Assembly (NCBI GenBank): GCA_002633005.1
Contig: NMRA01001120.1
Coordinates: 1-53,059, forward strand
Direction of reading: 5' to 3'
Length of the DNA stretch: 53,059 nt
DNA from: Phoronis australis
Taxonomy: Eukaryota; Phoronida; Phoronidae
Under the pieces are notes generated by a model. That model did not search any database and was not told the DNA's origin. It worked only from the letters and a program-made list of their open reading frames with translations. The stretch's first letter is position 1; each line of letters starts with the position of its first letter. Shown one piece after another: positions 12,448 to 26,200 of the stretch. A program made the position numbers and the translations under genes.

Positions 12448-12643
12448 CTAGCCTAACAATAGCAGCCGACCAGCTGGTCGTCTGATGGCCGGTCGGCTAA
12501 AGGGTCGGCTGAAGGGTCGGCTATGGGGTCGCCTTATGAGTCGGCACTGCGGGCGGCTGCCGGTCGGCTAATTTGCCGACCGGTCGACGGCCGGTGGTCG
12601 ACCAATTTCCGACCGGTCGGCCAAAAATTCGTGATGTGTGCTG
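12448..12643 (+). repeat. GC-rich GGTCGG repeat, copy 3
   Basis: Same borders as the copy at 9045 (CTAGCCTAAC...GTGCTGTA), with one extra GCCGGTCGGCT unit near 12555. The inner units are imperfect inverted copies able to fold into a long hairpin. Confidence 0.9.
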
Positions 12644-12973
12644 TACAAAGATTAATCAGGCTGTGGCTGGCGACTGACTGCCGCGAAGCCGACATCGGCG
12701 AGTGCCTCAGTTAACAGGCATCGGTAGAATAATCATAGAATAATCGTTAAAATAATCACAAACCTTACCTTTGTATGAGGTCTTGCTTACTTCCTCTCAT
12801 AGAAACACCCTTTTTACGCAATCTCAGATTCAGTTGTCACGGCTGCAAGCCATTTCACCGTGTATTTAAAGGGCTCGCGAAATCGAGGCTGTTAATCTAT
12901 CACCACTGGTACACGCACGCCCTCTAGTTATTGCAGATTTTCCGAATAGCCCCATTGGGGTCTCGTGCTTTTG

Positions 12974-13062
12974 CTCAGATGTTTTGTGCAATGGGGTCAA
13001 CCATGAGGCCTGCGCACGTCCGGTGCACCGCAAATGACATCAGACCACATGCACTGTTTTTT
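12974..13062 (+). repeat. SINE tail fragment
   Basis: Matches the 3' part of the SINE at 10946 (TGCAATGGGGTCAACCATGA, AGGCCTGCGCA, ATCAGACCACATGCA) and ends in a T run. The tRNA-like head is missing. Confidence 0.7.
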
Positions 13063-14178
13063 TTTTGAAACTAGCCGTTTGGGTCTGCTGTTTGACGCCT
13101 CAGTCAGACTGTCATATATTACATTATATGTAGGTATGGGGGGCTACCGTGTACTCGTAATCATGACCAACCTTGGCAATCTGTGGCAAAACTACCGGCA
13201 ATCGTTCCTTAAGCATTGTTGAACCGTGGCGCACCCTAACTCGCTGCGGTAGATGTTTAACTACAGTGGAGTACTGTAGCATTAGAACTACAAATCGTAG
13301 CCATCGGTGAGTTTGAATTCATAGTCTTGATAAATTCCGTGGTCGTCTGTTTTCTTGCCGTATCATTGCGATTCTGCTACGGTTCTACATGTAGGTCCGT
13401 GATTGACAAGGAAAACCTTTAGCTCAGAGCGGATGATGAGTACCATGGCGGTCTGACTCAGCGATAAAGTTGAAAATGGCTTTCATTTTCGGCTTAAGAC
13501 TGCGTATTTTGCTAAACACCTATGTTCGTTATGGTCCTACGAAATCTTAAATAGATATGAAACACAGTTTTGGCCTATTAAAAGACACTAAAACGACTTT
13601 CCCATCCACTCTATTGAAACAAAACAATGATCTGTAACCCGCCGACAACCCTAAAAAATTTGGAAGAAAATTGGAAGACTTCTTTCAAAGTTTGCTTAAC
13701 GGGCAAGTGCGACCTACGCTTTTAGAGAGCTTCAAAGCAACTGTGGGAAAAGACCACCCACCAAGGACCATAATGTCCAATCCGTGACAAATGGAGTATG
13801 AGTTTTAATTGATCCCGCTTTAACTTGGAATGTTGAGGGTAATGATGCATTAGCAGGTGACAGCTAGAACGGGGATTAGTTGAAATCATCAAAACAGGGT
13901 TTAGTATCCTTTTAAGCGCGTTGTACGCGATACGACGATTGACGAGACCACGTGGTGCAGTTATATACGACAACAACCGAGTGTTTGGCATCCAACAAAC
14001 ACATGGTTGCAGCTTTTAAAAAGTCAGACATCATAAAGCACATGCCATGTCACTCGATTCAATACTCCGTTTAAAAAAGTAGTAGCCACATTATCCATAT
14101 CAGTAGGCGTAGTTCGCCCTGGAATGTGGTTGCATCACAGTCACGCATTTTGTATCATGAAGAATGCTTACAACATAC
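13063..14178. other. expected site of LGMN-A 3' exons; none recognised
   Basis: No open stretch resembling the legumain C-terminal prodomain was found on the - strand here. The 89-codon ORF at 13722-13991 has no legumain-like residues and no family was recognised. Confidence 0.45.
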
Positions 14179-14271
14179 CGGAGCCTGAGAGTAGAGAATC
14201 TTCGGAACTGAAGAGGAATCTATTAGCGAAGCGTCACCTTGGAATTCAAACACTTTCTCCTTAAACATGCT
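14179..14271 (-). CDS. LGMN: LGMN-A exon 10
   Basis: 93 bp, phase 0 at both ends. Encodes a segment with FEFQGDA and SSSVP that aligns with SAFQGEA and PDSVP of LGMN-B exon 10. Acceptor tatattttag, donor CCG/gtatgt. Confidence 0.8.
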
Positions 14272-17200
14272 CTAAAATATATAAACATTCAAGCTTAACA
14301 AGTGAACTATCGCCTTTGAACATGTCTATCATCCTGTAGACCAGGAATCCGTATTTTTTTAGAATGTAATTAGAATAACAAGCCATTTTTCGTATTTTTT
14401 TCTCTAAAACGACGCTTAATGACAAACCACATTTCCATTTATTGAATCAGTTGCAGGTTCAAACATCGTACAAGCAGTGGTGCTTACCTGGCGTAAAACG
14501 GGATGCACTTACAATGTGGAAGCAAATACTTGATCTAATCGGCTTACCATATCTCCATATTGCTGCACCTGGCTACGGTTCGTTTTTTGTTTTACAATCT
14601 GGTATTGCTCTTCTAGCGTCTCGGATCTTAAACCCTACAAAAACACATGTGTTTCTAGGCTACAGATTACGTGGCTGCAAAGCATTCCGCGTTCGATGCG
14701 ATCTACACAGATTTCTTTCTTTGATTGTCAACTATGCGTGCCTTCATCTCGAAGTCTTTCTGCACTTTGTAAAGAAAAATGTGGACAAATGTATAGGTAT
14801 GAGCTCTTTCTGTGGATTTACCACGATCGAGTTAAAACAAAAGAAAAGATACGTGCCCAATCCCGTTTTATCCGTGGGTAACACAGGTTTAGAACTGTAG
14901 TCGTCCTAGGTTTTATGGAGTGAAATGAGGGAGCCTATCAACTTTATGAACGTGTTACCTTGTCCGAGTTTTCCATCCAGTTGACGCTGTACAGATCACC
15001 TAAGTAGGTATGTCTTGTCTTGTCAAAGTAAACGGCGTAGGACGACTGATGCGGATTAGAAGCCGTGGTCACGAAAACTGACAAAACACGAATAAACAAT
15101 TTTGCATCTTTGAGCAAATGTTAACGACTCAGCATGATCTTGAGAAGGAAAGTTTTCGATCGACCCTCATTTCACTATCCACCGGTGGTTATCCATTAAA
15201 AAGGACGATTCCGCGTAAATGAATTGATAGCGGCTATAAACTCGCCTTCCTCTATAAAAAGTTTTTAATTGAGATCATGGTCTCAATTTGTTCCTTCGTC
15301 AAAATAGGTGTAATTTTTGGTCTTGAAGACGCTATGTTCCTTATTGTTTGAGACTAGGCTCTATATGAGTTGACATGTCATGGAGTGTCATGTTATTAGT
15401 TGAGCTAGAAGAATGAAGAACTGCATCTTCGTTGTAAGACCAAAAAGTCACTCACCATCTTAGTAAAGATTATGATGAGACAGTTCTATTGCGGTAACTG
15501 GTCTAAATCGAAATTTATTATCTTCAAGGGAACGCTGGTTTGTTGCCGCTTACACGGGAGCGAATATGACCTATTTTAAAATCCTGTTTGTAGAAAAATA
15601 TTGACTTCTCACAGGCGTATATATAGAATTTCAAAAAGGGTTCCAGCCACATTTCTCTTAAGGAAAAATCTACGTGAATCCCAAAGACGGCAACGTTTTC
15701 GTAGAACTATTCTAAATCCGCCTGTGATTCTCTAATGGATTTCCTTGCCATATATTGTACGCCATTCCACAGATCAATTATAGACTTTCTCTGCAATTAG
15801 GTTCAATATTGCTTTCAAGTTCCAATAATAATAGTTGTACAGTGCTTCTTCACTGACATACCGTTAAGGTTGTCGGGTATCTTGTAAAACATGGAGCCGG
15901 ATTCACACGACTCCAGGTAAATGACCATCTACAACAATTACAATATAATTCATCTCAAAGTTACCAAGTACTGAGAACATTTCACTTCTGTAATACCACG
16001 TTCAACTTACTGTACACGCACGTTAACTCAGCTTTGTTTGGCTTAAAGGAACTTTAGGTTTCATGGCCAAAACACTTTCTTAGGATTACACTGTCTCGTT
16101 ATTGGATGGAATAGATTTCGTGAAGTTATTCAGCCTTGACCATAGATACAGAACACCAAATTTTGTTGGATTTTTGTGAATTTATTGGAAATTCCATCGT
16201 CGTTCTATTGGACATTCGCTTAAACCATAGAACTCTTGTCCTGGAATGCCACCTTTGATCTCGCGGCTGTCGAGGTTGCGCAGCACATGCGTGGCATTAG
16301 CTTGCATTAGATTGTTCCGGTGTTTATAATTACTACGAACTTTACAGTCACTAAAACGTTTCGCAAAACCGCCGTTTATCAATCGAATTGCATAAGAGTC
16401 ATATCATTAGAAAGCCCTTCGCCAGTCTTGATGGTGTGATTACAGCAGAAGCAAACGATACATCATTTGATTTATAAATAATCATCAATTCGCATACCTC
16501 AGTTTTAATTATTATTTTTTTTTCTAAAATGGAAAATAACAGGATGTGATAGTAACATAAAAAGGAAATGAACCACATAACTCGCTAATGTAACCAGCAT
16601 GGATATGATTCCAATGATTCAAAAGATTTGTACCCTATCAAGTGACCAACTTCAATTGAAGAACAACGCTACTCAAACACATCACGGAACTGACAATCAC
16701 TATTTTGACTTGGTTGAGTTGTTGGTGACCAAGTACTATAATGTTAAAATGAATCATGTTGCACACTGCGCCATTCAACACTTGTACTGGTAGTATGAGG
16801 CAGAAGCTGGCCAAGCTCATTTTGTTCAAAGACAGTTGGGACACAGCAGATATCAAGCCGTTCTAGTCTGTGTTTTTTGAAAACTGATGCGGTGATGTGC
16901 TAGTGTTTAGTTGTCCAGTAGAAAAGACCAACTGAAATGGGTCGCTATCGCTTTTCCCACATCGTCTGATGTCAGCTGAAATGGATGGGGATCTTTTTTC
17001 TTTAATTGAGGCGCAGGTTTTTGAAAAAAATCCGGTTCTAATTTTTGTACTGAAAATTGAGCTCAAACTTATTGTGCTATTTTTCGTCCTGCTTTAAATA
17101 CAAAAACGATATAATGCTTGAGTGCATTATACTTTACACACATGCGTTTCTAGTCCAGATTAGGATCAAATCCTTCTTCAGATGTTCAAAATTCATTTTC

Positions 17201-20200
17201 TGCAAAGTTCCCAAGAATACACTTGCACATTTAGTAAAAATCTTAGTTTAAAGATTGGAAAAAACAAGCCTCAACTATTTTTCTAGCCACTAGGTGCTAG
17301 TGCAGTATGATTAGAATACTCAATGAAATGACAGGAAAGTATTGTGTCCGCACCATATCTGCTTCCTGAATCATTTTTGTGGTTCTCAAACCAAGCAGGA
17401 TTTTTGTGCCAGTTGTGACACAGCTGAGAAGATGAATTACTGTGTGCGTGCATGAATTATTATTACAGTGGCAGAGCATCAAAATTTTTGCCTGTTTCTT
17501 TTTGCATTGAGGTCTAGGATTTTGCTCACAGTTCTGAGCTTCTGAAATTTGCAAACATGACCTGGATTCATCCAGCGCCAGTTGACAATAAGCGTCAAGT
17601 GAATAATGAGAATTATGTCAATATTATAATGAAAGTGATGATAGTTAATTCAAAGAAGAAACATTTAAAATGTTAGGTTATCCATATTTTGATGAAGATA
17701 TCAAATTTTTATCAATTTCTAAATGCTTACATATATTGTTCGTTTGATATGAGCTCAGAATACAATATTGTGTTTGTTGGCCAACAAAGGTGCTGCTAAA
17801 ATAATTATTTTTGTTTTTTAACACCCATTTTAATTTATTTCACAACATGTATCACTTTCATTGTCTAGTAACTTCCAACGAACACACCCAAATCACATTA
17901 TCATTAAGTTTTTGCTCAGTATTTTTTGTTTTTTAAGTACTGGTTTTCTGTGCCAAATAATGTAAAAATCAATGTCAAATTTTATGTCAAATTTCTCGTA
18001 AACGCGTGCAAGTCAAATTTTGGGAACTTTTTAGATTTTAAAAGTATATCACTTAATGATACTAAAACCACCAAAATTATATTGCCTCCCAAAATAGCTA
18101 CGGAAGTGATTTTCCAGGCTCCCTGGAATTGAATGGACTATGGCTTACTCAGGAGAAAAAATTATCTATTGCATTTCTTCCCAGGACCGCGTGGCCTGTG
18201 CTATCTGGCTTGCGAGTAGTGGCGTGTCGTCTCCAAATATTTAGCTCCGTGAGAATACATTGGTCACTTGCGATAGTTGGCATTCCAGGGCTAGAGTTCT
18301 ATGCTTAAACCAAGACTGGTGTCTTCACCAGTGAAATCTGCTCATACAAAGACATTTATCGAATGCGATTTAGCTCAGCCAGTAGAGCGTTTGAATTTAT
18401 CTTCGGTAGGATTCCAGGAAATGCCCTTTGTCCCGGGTATGTCCCTCTAAATGAGCCATCTTACGAGCATAACGAATACGTAATATAGTGCGCAAGAACA
18501 AATTCTTCAGACTTCATATATATGGATGGCTGGGAATTAGTGTAGCATCACCTCCATGGATTCTTGATTATAAACCCGGGCCCAGTCACCTTCCTGAACA
18601 AAACTAATTTTTGAGACCACTTACCCTTGTGAAATTTGTCTCATATTGTTCCTTAGTCAGACTAGACTTGATTTCAGGGCTTCGAATTAACTGACAGAGA
18701 TCGTTACTACTTGTCACGACAAAACATTAATTTTATGCGACGAGTATGGTATCGAGGAACAACGAATTGCCAGTTCCTCTGTGAGTAGGAACAAGTTGAA
18801 ACGAGTTTTATAGCAGTAAAGGATGTAAATAAAAACTCGCATCTTTATTAAAGAGATAGATTTATAATCCCTCAACAGACTTTCTACATGTAGATGATGG
18901 ATAGCACACATGTAAGAATGTTACAAATTTTCGTCGTATGCTGGAGACCGGGTTGGGAGGTAAGGGGTGGGAGAGATAGAGATAAAGACGAGAAAGAAAA
19001 TTTGATTCATTTCTACCCACACTCCCGTACTATATCTAAAGTAGGATTCCTACACATTGCTGTAGAATCAATCGTTTTCACTTATTCAAAAGATTAAAAC
19101 GTACGACGCCTGTTTCGTGATTTCTCTGTTATCTAAACTTACGTACACATACCTGAGCATACCTTTTTCCTTGTTCATCTTTTTAATGGCGTCAATCCAC
19201 AATTTAGAATGCATCTAGAAAGTTACAGAAACTACGGAAATGATATGTAAATTAAATTGTTTTGAAACACATTTGACATTATAATTTTAGAACATTTCAG
19301 CAGTCAGTTGTAATACCCGGCCACGGTGTGAATTTTGTATTAACAAAATCTTCTAATGTACATTTATTTTTGTCTCCTGAAGTAAATCTAAAACTATTAA
19401 ATTTAGATTTTTCCTTAGTCTAAGTTTATTCCAAAAGCCCGATGCCCGCAAATTTAAAATTCGACTCACCAACTTCCTTGGAAACGCGACAGTGTCCGGT
19501 CCACCATGATCAACGAAGTTAACAAAGATGTGGTCATCCGGGCCACTGAGGAAGCAAATCAGGAACTAAATTCAACCTTCATGTACTACGTAAACAAACA
19601 TCTGCGATTTCACGAAGTGTAACTTTATGCAGGAATTGAATGAAAGTAGATTTACATGATTTACGGTTACTCGGAACTAAATTATAGAAAAATATATAAA
19701 AGCATGAATACACTAACGTAAGAATGTCATCACTGAATCAAAACTAAGCATTTCATCAAATGTATCAACTATATACCTGTTGATGACCTTGCCGCTGCCA
19801 ATAGGATTATCATCTTCAGCCAACAACAGGTCTTGTCTTCCGTGCATGACGCTCAAGAAGGTTTCAGGTGTAACGTGCTAAAATGAAGGATTCGTGTTAT
19901 ACTGAAGACATAACAACATCCGCTCGTGCTCCAAGAAAACAGTAACCTGAAAACGAAAGTATTAGACCTGTTGCTCTTTTCTTCGTACTCTTAAAGGCGA
20001 AGGCAACCCTTTTTCATGTCACTTTTAGCAAAAATAAGGCTCGTTGATTATCCCAGAAACATTTGTTTTTGCTTTTCGTAATTTGATTAATTTCTCGTCT
20101 TCTAATCCGCAAGTGACGTTGTGGGAGGCAAGAGTTTCGCGCCAATTTCTTTTCATTATAGTCTAACTTTGAGAGGTGTCGTGTCAGTCATTGTTCTACC

Positions 20201-23200
20201 TCAGTTGTATTAAGTTTGATCGTCGTTTGCTTTTGTTTACAAGTCAGTCAACATGCCACGCTGTTGCTGCGTGCCGGGATGTACTCATTATCGTCTCACA
20301 CGCGCTTTGCCTGGGTACCTTGCGTCGCTTTCCGAAGGATGACACACTTCGCCGTACTTGGCTAGCTCGTTCATGGGAAGAACGCAGCGCTACCCGTTCA
20401 CGCAACGTACTAAGCAGTGGAGGGTTACCGAGTGTGTGGCAAGCATTTTCTGCCGTCAGATTACGACAGAGATATGTACGCTGAATTGATGAAGGTCCTT
20501 GCAAAGCAACGCCTGAAAAAGGGTACCATACCGTCGCTGTTGACTCCCGGCAGTGCCCCGTCGCCAACCCCGAGAAGTGCGTTTTCGAAGCGAGAAGCCT
20601 CGCGAGCTGTGGCCACTATATACAGTGACTGGAAGCACTTCATCTACTGTCACACGTGCCTCCGAACGTACCCCATTGCGTGCAATTCCGGGAACTAGCA
20701 GTGATTCGCCCTGTCCTGTTGTCTCTAGCCCAGAGCCTGTAATCAGTCCTGAAGCGATGTTCAATGAGTAGTGGGAGTGAATACAGGCCCAGTTCGACAC
20801 CCATTGAAGAGGACACTTCGCCATCCAATGAACTGATCGATGAGCCTAAGTTTTATAAGTTTATTGTGGACTTGTATTGGAGCTATTTAGAAGGTGCCAG
20901 GTGTGTGGCGAGGGGTTCACACGGCGGGATGTAAGCAGTTTGTGTGCTCAGATCACCCTCCAGTGGGAGTGAGTCGCGGGACACTCGGGCAAGTGGGACA
21001 GTTCTTCCTCTGTACGTGAGACGATAATGAGTACACCCCAGTACGCAGCAACAGCGTGGTATGTTGACTGACTCGTGAGCAAAAGCAAACGACGACCGAA
21101 CGTATCACAACTGAGGTAGAACAATGACTGACTCCACTGCTCTCATAGTCAGACTATATGAAAAGAAATTGGCGCGAAATTCTTGCCTCCCAAAACGTCA
21201 CTTCCGGAGTAGACGACGAGTAAATAAATAAATTACGAAAACCAGTAAATAAGTGAAAAGTGTGTCTGGGATAATCAACGCTAAAAATGACATGAAAAAA
21301 GGTTGCCTTCGCCTTTAATACTAGAATTCGTTCGAAAAGTTCATTTCGTAGCGACCTCTATCATTATATTACCGTAGTTGGAATTGTATTTGCAAATATG
21401 AGACCGAAAACAATCGCGTTATCTAAATGAGCTTGTTGTTACTTTATAAAAATCGCAATTACTATAGCTGTGCCTTGGCGACTTACAGCTTCCATTTTGT
21501 ACATCGCTTATGTCAACAACAGAAGAAACGATGTTGACTATGCACACAGAAATAATTATAAAAACACAGATTCTTTCATTCCAATTTTTATTTTAGGGAA
21601 ATGATTTTCGAGTAGCCCCATCATTTTTCGACTGATCCGATCAGAATACATGATCACGCTTCTTTGGCCAGTGTTAAATTGTGGTAAAATCCATCTCGTT
21701 ATTTTAAAAATGTGGACCTCAGATGTTACTATTATACACGATCTACCCACCCTTCCGGTGTAGTCCTTTGGAACGCCCTTGTACACATCTGGTCCCTCAG
21801 GATGGTTTATGATGATGCCTTTTGTCGGATTCCTAAAAGATACGCGCATCTAGTCTATTATACAGATGAAGTGGGATGGCTATCGCTGTTGGATAGCAGC
21901 ATGCACTACAAAAAAATTTAAATTCGCCCATGCTGAATTATGTTGTAAGAAGAGACTTTTCCACAGTCTACCGTAAAACTCTTGACCTGGAATGCCAACC
22001 ACGATCTCGCAGCCTCTGAGGTTGCGCAGCACATGCGTGACAGTTGTTTGCATACGTTTGTTCTGGTGTGTGTACGTGTTATGGAATTTACTGCCATTAA
22101 AACTTTTCATAACTCCGCCGTTTTTCAACCAAATTGCATAAGAGCCATCACTAAAAAGCCCTTTGTCAGTTTTTGATAATCACACCAGAATCAAAAGATA
22201 AACAATTTAATTCATAAGTGATTATCATTTTGCAGTCCTGACTGGTTTAAAATGTTTTATTTTTTCAATTCTAAAAACCAAAAGGGTTACCAAAATGCGA
22301 AAATAGTGTAATAGTAACATGAAAAGGAAATGAACCAGAGAGCTTATACAAATGACTAGCTATATAGTTAAGCCATTAGGGAAAGAATGTTATTGATTTA
22401 AAAGATTTGTACCTTATAAATACAAAGGTTATAGAATATGGATCCCTCACACTTGCTGTGGGTCATTTAGTCAGGCATTCCTCCAAAATTATACATCTTT
22501 ATATATCATAACTAATTGGACCTCTGGTGCCGTTTAATACAATTATTTAGTAAAACTCAGAATGCAGTGACATTTACGAACAATGCAATAAACTAGTAAC
22601 TCCAAGCTAGTATCTATCCGAAATTTGCAGATATGGATTTTCTGATAGATAAAAATGAGCAAACACCTAGCTTAGAAATGTATAGCTTATCACAATGATT
22701 GCAGTGCAGGATTTTTCATAAAAGTTAAGAAATAAACTATTTTCTCCAGGAAGTAAAAGTTAGTGATCTTGATACATGAAGTGTATGTTACCGTAAACAC
22801 GAGACACTAGAACACATTCTTACACTTGTTATGTTACTAAAGAAAGTGGAGTCTGGGAAATAGCAGTATTCAAGAAAAGAGACAATTTTAGTTTGAACAC
22901 CTTCCGCATTGTTGTCACGGTCAAATTTCAATAACGAAAACACGGAACAACTAGACTGAAAAGCGGGACTTCAGGATAAAAAGCGGAACGTCTAGGCGTA
23001 AGCCAAAACGTATACAGGGTGAAATGCAACACACAAAGACGTACTGACAGCGTTTTTTGTTGTTGTTTTATAGCTGAATGGAAAATTGTGGGTGCCGTTT
23101 CTTAGTCGAGCGTGAAAATATGGATGTGTCTGGTGGGAAATTACAATTATAGATATAGATTACTACATGGCGAAGTCTTCGTTATTTCCTGTAATCTAGA

Positions 23201-26200
23201 GCCCGAGTGCATTTTGGAGAATTATCGCCCGAGTGGGTTAGCAACGAGGGCGATAATTCTCCAAAATCCAAAAGGCTCTAGATGAGGTGGACAACGACTA
23301 AAAACATGTAATAATCTGTTTTCTATTACATATTGAACGATAAAGATTGCAATGAATCGATCTGCATTTCTCGACTCGCTTCGGCTTTAGAATTACTTTA
23401 CATGTCAGATGCCTGGGGTCGGAGTTCGTGACCTTTTGAGAAACGCCGATTCATTCTTGTTACAATAATGCTTTTACTCGAAATCAATTGAAAATTTAGA
23501 CAACATAGAAATAACGTGAACGTATAAAATAAGTTTTAAGCAATTAGGTTAGCTTACTACACATCTTATCATGCTAAGCCTCCACCGTTAAAATTTCGGC
23601 TGCTAAAGTAGGTTACCACTGGTTACTGAGTATAATGTCCATGTCATAGATTCCCGCCGACATGTTTACCCACGTTTAAACTGGCTTGGACCATGAAAAA
23701 TAGTAAAAAATAAGAAAGTAAACGTTACTCATCTTCTATGAAACCTGTATCATGTCGTGGCGTACAAGTTTTTTGTAGGTTTCGAAAATATAGTGAATTT
23801 TAGAAGAGTTTGGAGTCTTTTTCTTTAAGTTTGGAAGTTGACACGCCTTCGTGCTCGTCAAGTCCGACATTACAGTCCCAAAATGCATTGCGGTGCCTTA
23901 TTTGGAAATGGCCTGATGACCTCAGAGAGGTGAAAGGTCGCCTAAAGCAAAACAGTGATTGCTGATTTCGAAAGCAGTCGACGCCTTTATTGGCTCAAAG
24001 AAGTCCGATTTCTGAAGTAAGTTTTCGATTTACTTGGTGTTTGTGCTCTTCTGAGTATGACCTAATCTACTTTTTGCTTGAGATTTCATTTATGTGCATT
24101 TCTAACGGAAAACGTTCGATTCATGTCTTATTGTTTAGTGAGTGAAAATAGTCTGGCTCACCGATAGGCGTATGGTCAACATCAAAGACTATAATTACTG
24201 TCTATAATCTATGGTGAACATGAGCACCAACATTTTGCTAAAAACATTTCATTGCATCGTGATTGTAGAATGATTTATAACTACACTGTATCTTGGGGTG
24301 ATTGTTACTACATGGCGACTGAGTATTCACCGTTTAAAGTGAGTAACCGAGTAATGCAAGTTCAATTAGCTAAATCCTCAGCTGTTTGTGGTGGGAAGAA
24401 ACGTTGAGGTACTGCAATAGTTCACGACATTATTCATTGGCTCCAACATTAGCCGTTGCATAGTTTCAATTGCACAGAACTTTTCAGTTGTGGCTAGGGA
24501 ACAAAGAGCTGTCAAAACAAGCATGTTATTGAACCAACAATTGTAGCAGGTGCTGAAAGTGATTCACAAGTAAAGGCTTTGTAGTACTGGCAGAGCATAG
24601 AACAGACATTACCTTGTACACTTTGTTTGAATGGACTTATGAGCATACAGTCAAGATAAATAAAGTGTTTAACTCAGTCTACCATTGCACCAAAAACCTA
24701 TTAGAATCGATTAGTGACAACCTGCGCCCACCTATCCATGGAATAAAACGTGACAAGAGCTCAGACCAACAGACTGGGGCTGAGACCTCGCTAATGGAAT
24801 GCTGTCACAAACATAATTTTTTCACACATTACCAGTCTTGTTTGAAGCATCTTTGGTTTGGAAATTGCATCCAATGTTGGGCATGGCTTTTGATGACCTT
24901 CGAGACTGTGAAATTTGAAAGGCCTTTTATTTTCATAGGGTATATGCGGGAGCCAGGAGAACAAGTAGAGGTTTAAGTGTAAGACGAGGTAGAGGAAGGA
25001 AAGAGAGGTCAGTCGCTACAGCTACTACAGGTCCAGCCTCAGTGACCCCAGCTCAACGTGGTCTGCAAGCTTATGCATCTCTTCAAGCTGACGTACAGGT
25101 ACTTCATCATGAATACTAAACATGTGAAAAACAACTCAAAAACTTTAGTTCAGAGAAGCATTTATGATTTATAAATATATAAGACATCCAATACTTAACA
25201 ATCTAAGTCACGTTACATCTTGAAGAAATTATGAGCCATTACATTTTACGCAGATTTTTATGTGGTTATCTTTTGTCTAATGATGCAAAATAAGATGTGA
25301 CATCAACTATTTAATAAAATTCCAGTTTGTTGTAGTAGTGAGATGAGCTTGTAGCTAGGTGAATTATAAGAATACAAGATGGGATAAATACCTCCTTTCT
25401 GTAATTGGTGAAAAATCTCCTAATTTTCAGAGAATAACAAATGCAATGACAAAATGAGCAAGTGCGACACCTTTCGGAGAAGGTGGTAGAAAGACAGTGT
25501 TGAGCCTTTAACAGAAGAGAAAATCCGGACATCGCTGACACTCTTGCAAGACACGTTGATGAAAATGGAAATGGAAATGGAAGGGAGGGTGTCATAAGCA
25601 GAATGAATTTCCTGACGTCCACAGCTGAGTGTGCACCAGCTGCATCATGAATCATGTGGTCACCACGGAAACCTGTGGACAACGTGTCATCATAATCTCC
25701 ATCGTGGTACCTATTGCTGCTATCTCCTGCAACTTCCTCTCCACCAAACTCTTCATCTCCAAATCCGACATCGCTACTATCCACATCATCAAACGTACTT
25801 TCTGGACTGCAACAAGAGAAAGCGTGATAATCTTGCCCTGTAGAATTTCAAAAAGGACACAACATCTAGCTCCTGTAATGCAGTTGAACTACTATGTAAC
25901 ATGGCTCGCATTATTTGCGCTGGAGAACAGTTAAATACAGTTCTTTTAGAATTCAAATATTTTATGCACATGACACTTGACAACACCTTACGATGCCGTC
26001 TTTAGTCAGTTTGCGGATCCTAATGGTTACTACTGTGAAAGGATTTCTGAGTGTCCTGTCAGGGCCTCCGAGATCCATTGCTGTCCATGCACCGAGCTAT
26101 TAAGTACTAGTCCACGAGAGCACCAGCCATGAGCGGCCAGGTGGGGGTCAGCCGATTTTTACCAAATTTGGCACATAGGTAGTCCTATGGGATCTATAAA

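Larger units (their letters stand above)
15929..19142. other. LGMN-A intron 6 (between exons 6 and 7)
   Basis: 3.2 kb. Holds repeat L copy 1, a short inverted piece of the same repeat at 18275-18310, and a tRNA-like A box at 18368. AT-rich stretches at 17600-18100 contain nothing recognisable. Confidence 0.6.

Noticed and set aside
14442-14900. 152-codon + strand ORF
   Set aside because: It overlaps LGMN-A exon 9 on the other strand, which matches legumain; the + frame resembles nothing.
18365-18480. Functional tRNA gene
   Set aside because: An A-box-like start is present, but there is no B box or cloverleaf.
20244-20828. Overlapping ORFs of 60-122 codons on the - strand of K1
   Set aside because: They are antisense to the THAP remnant, which explains the open frames; no similarity of their own.
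21880-22128. HVLRN string in repeat L resembling HVLRNNGIP of legumain exon 2
   Set aside because: Only five residues agree; the following residues and the second copy do not resemble legumain.
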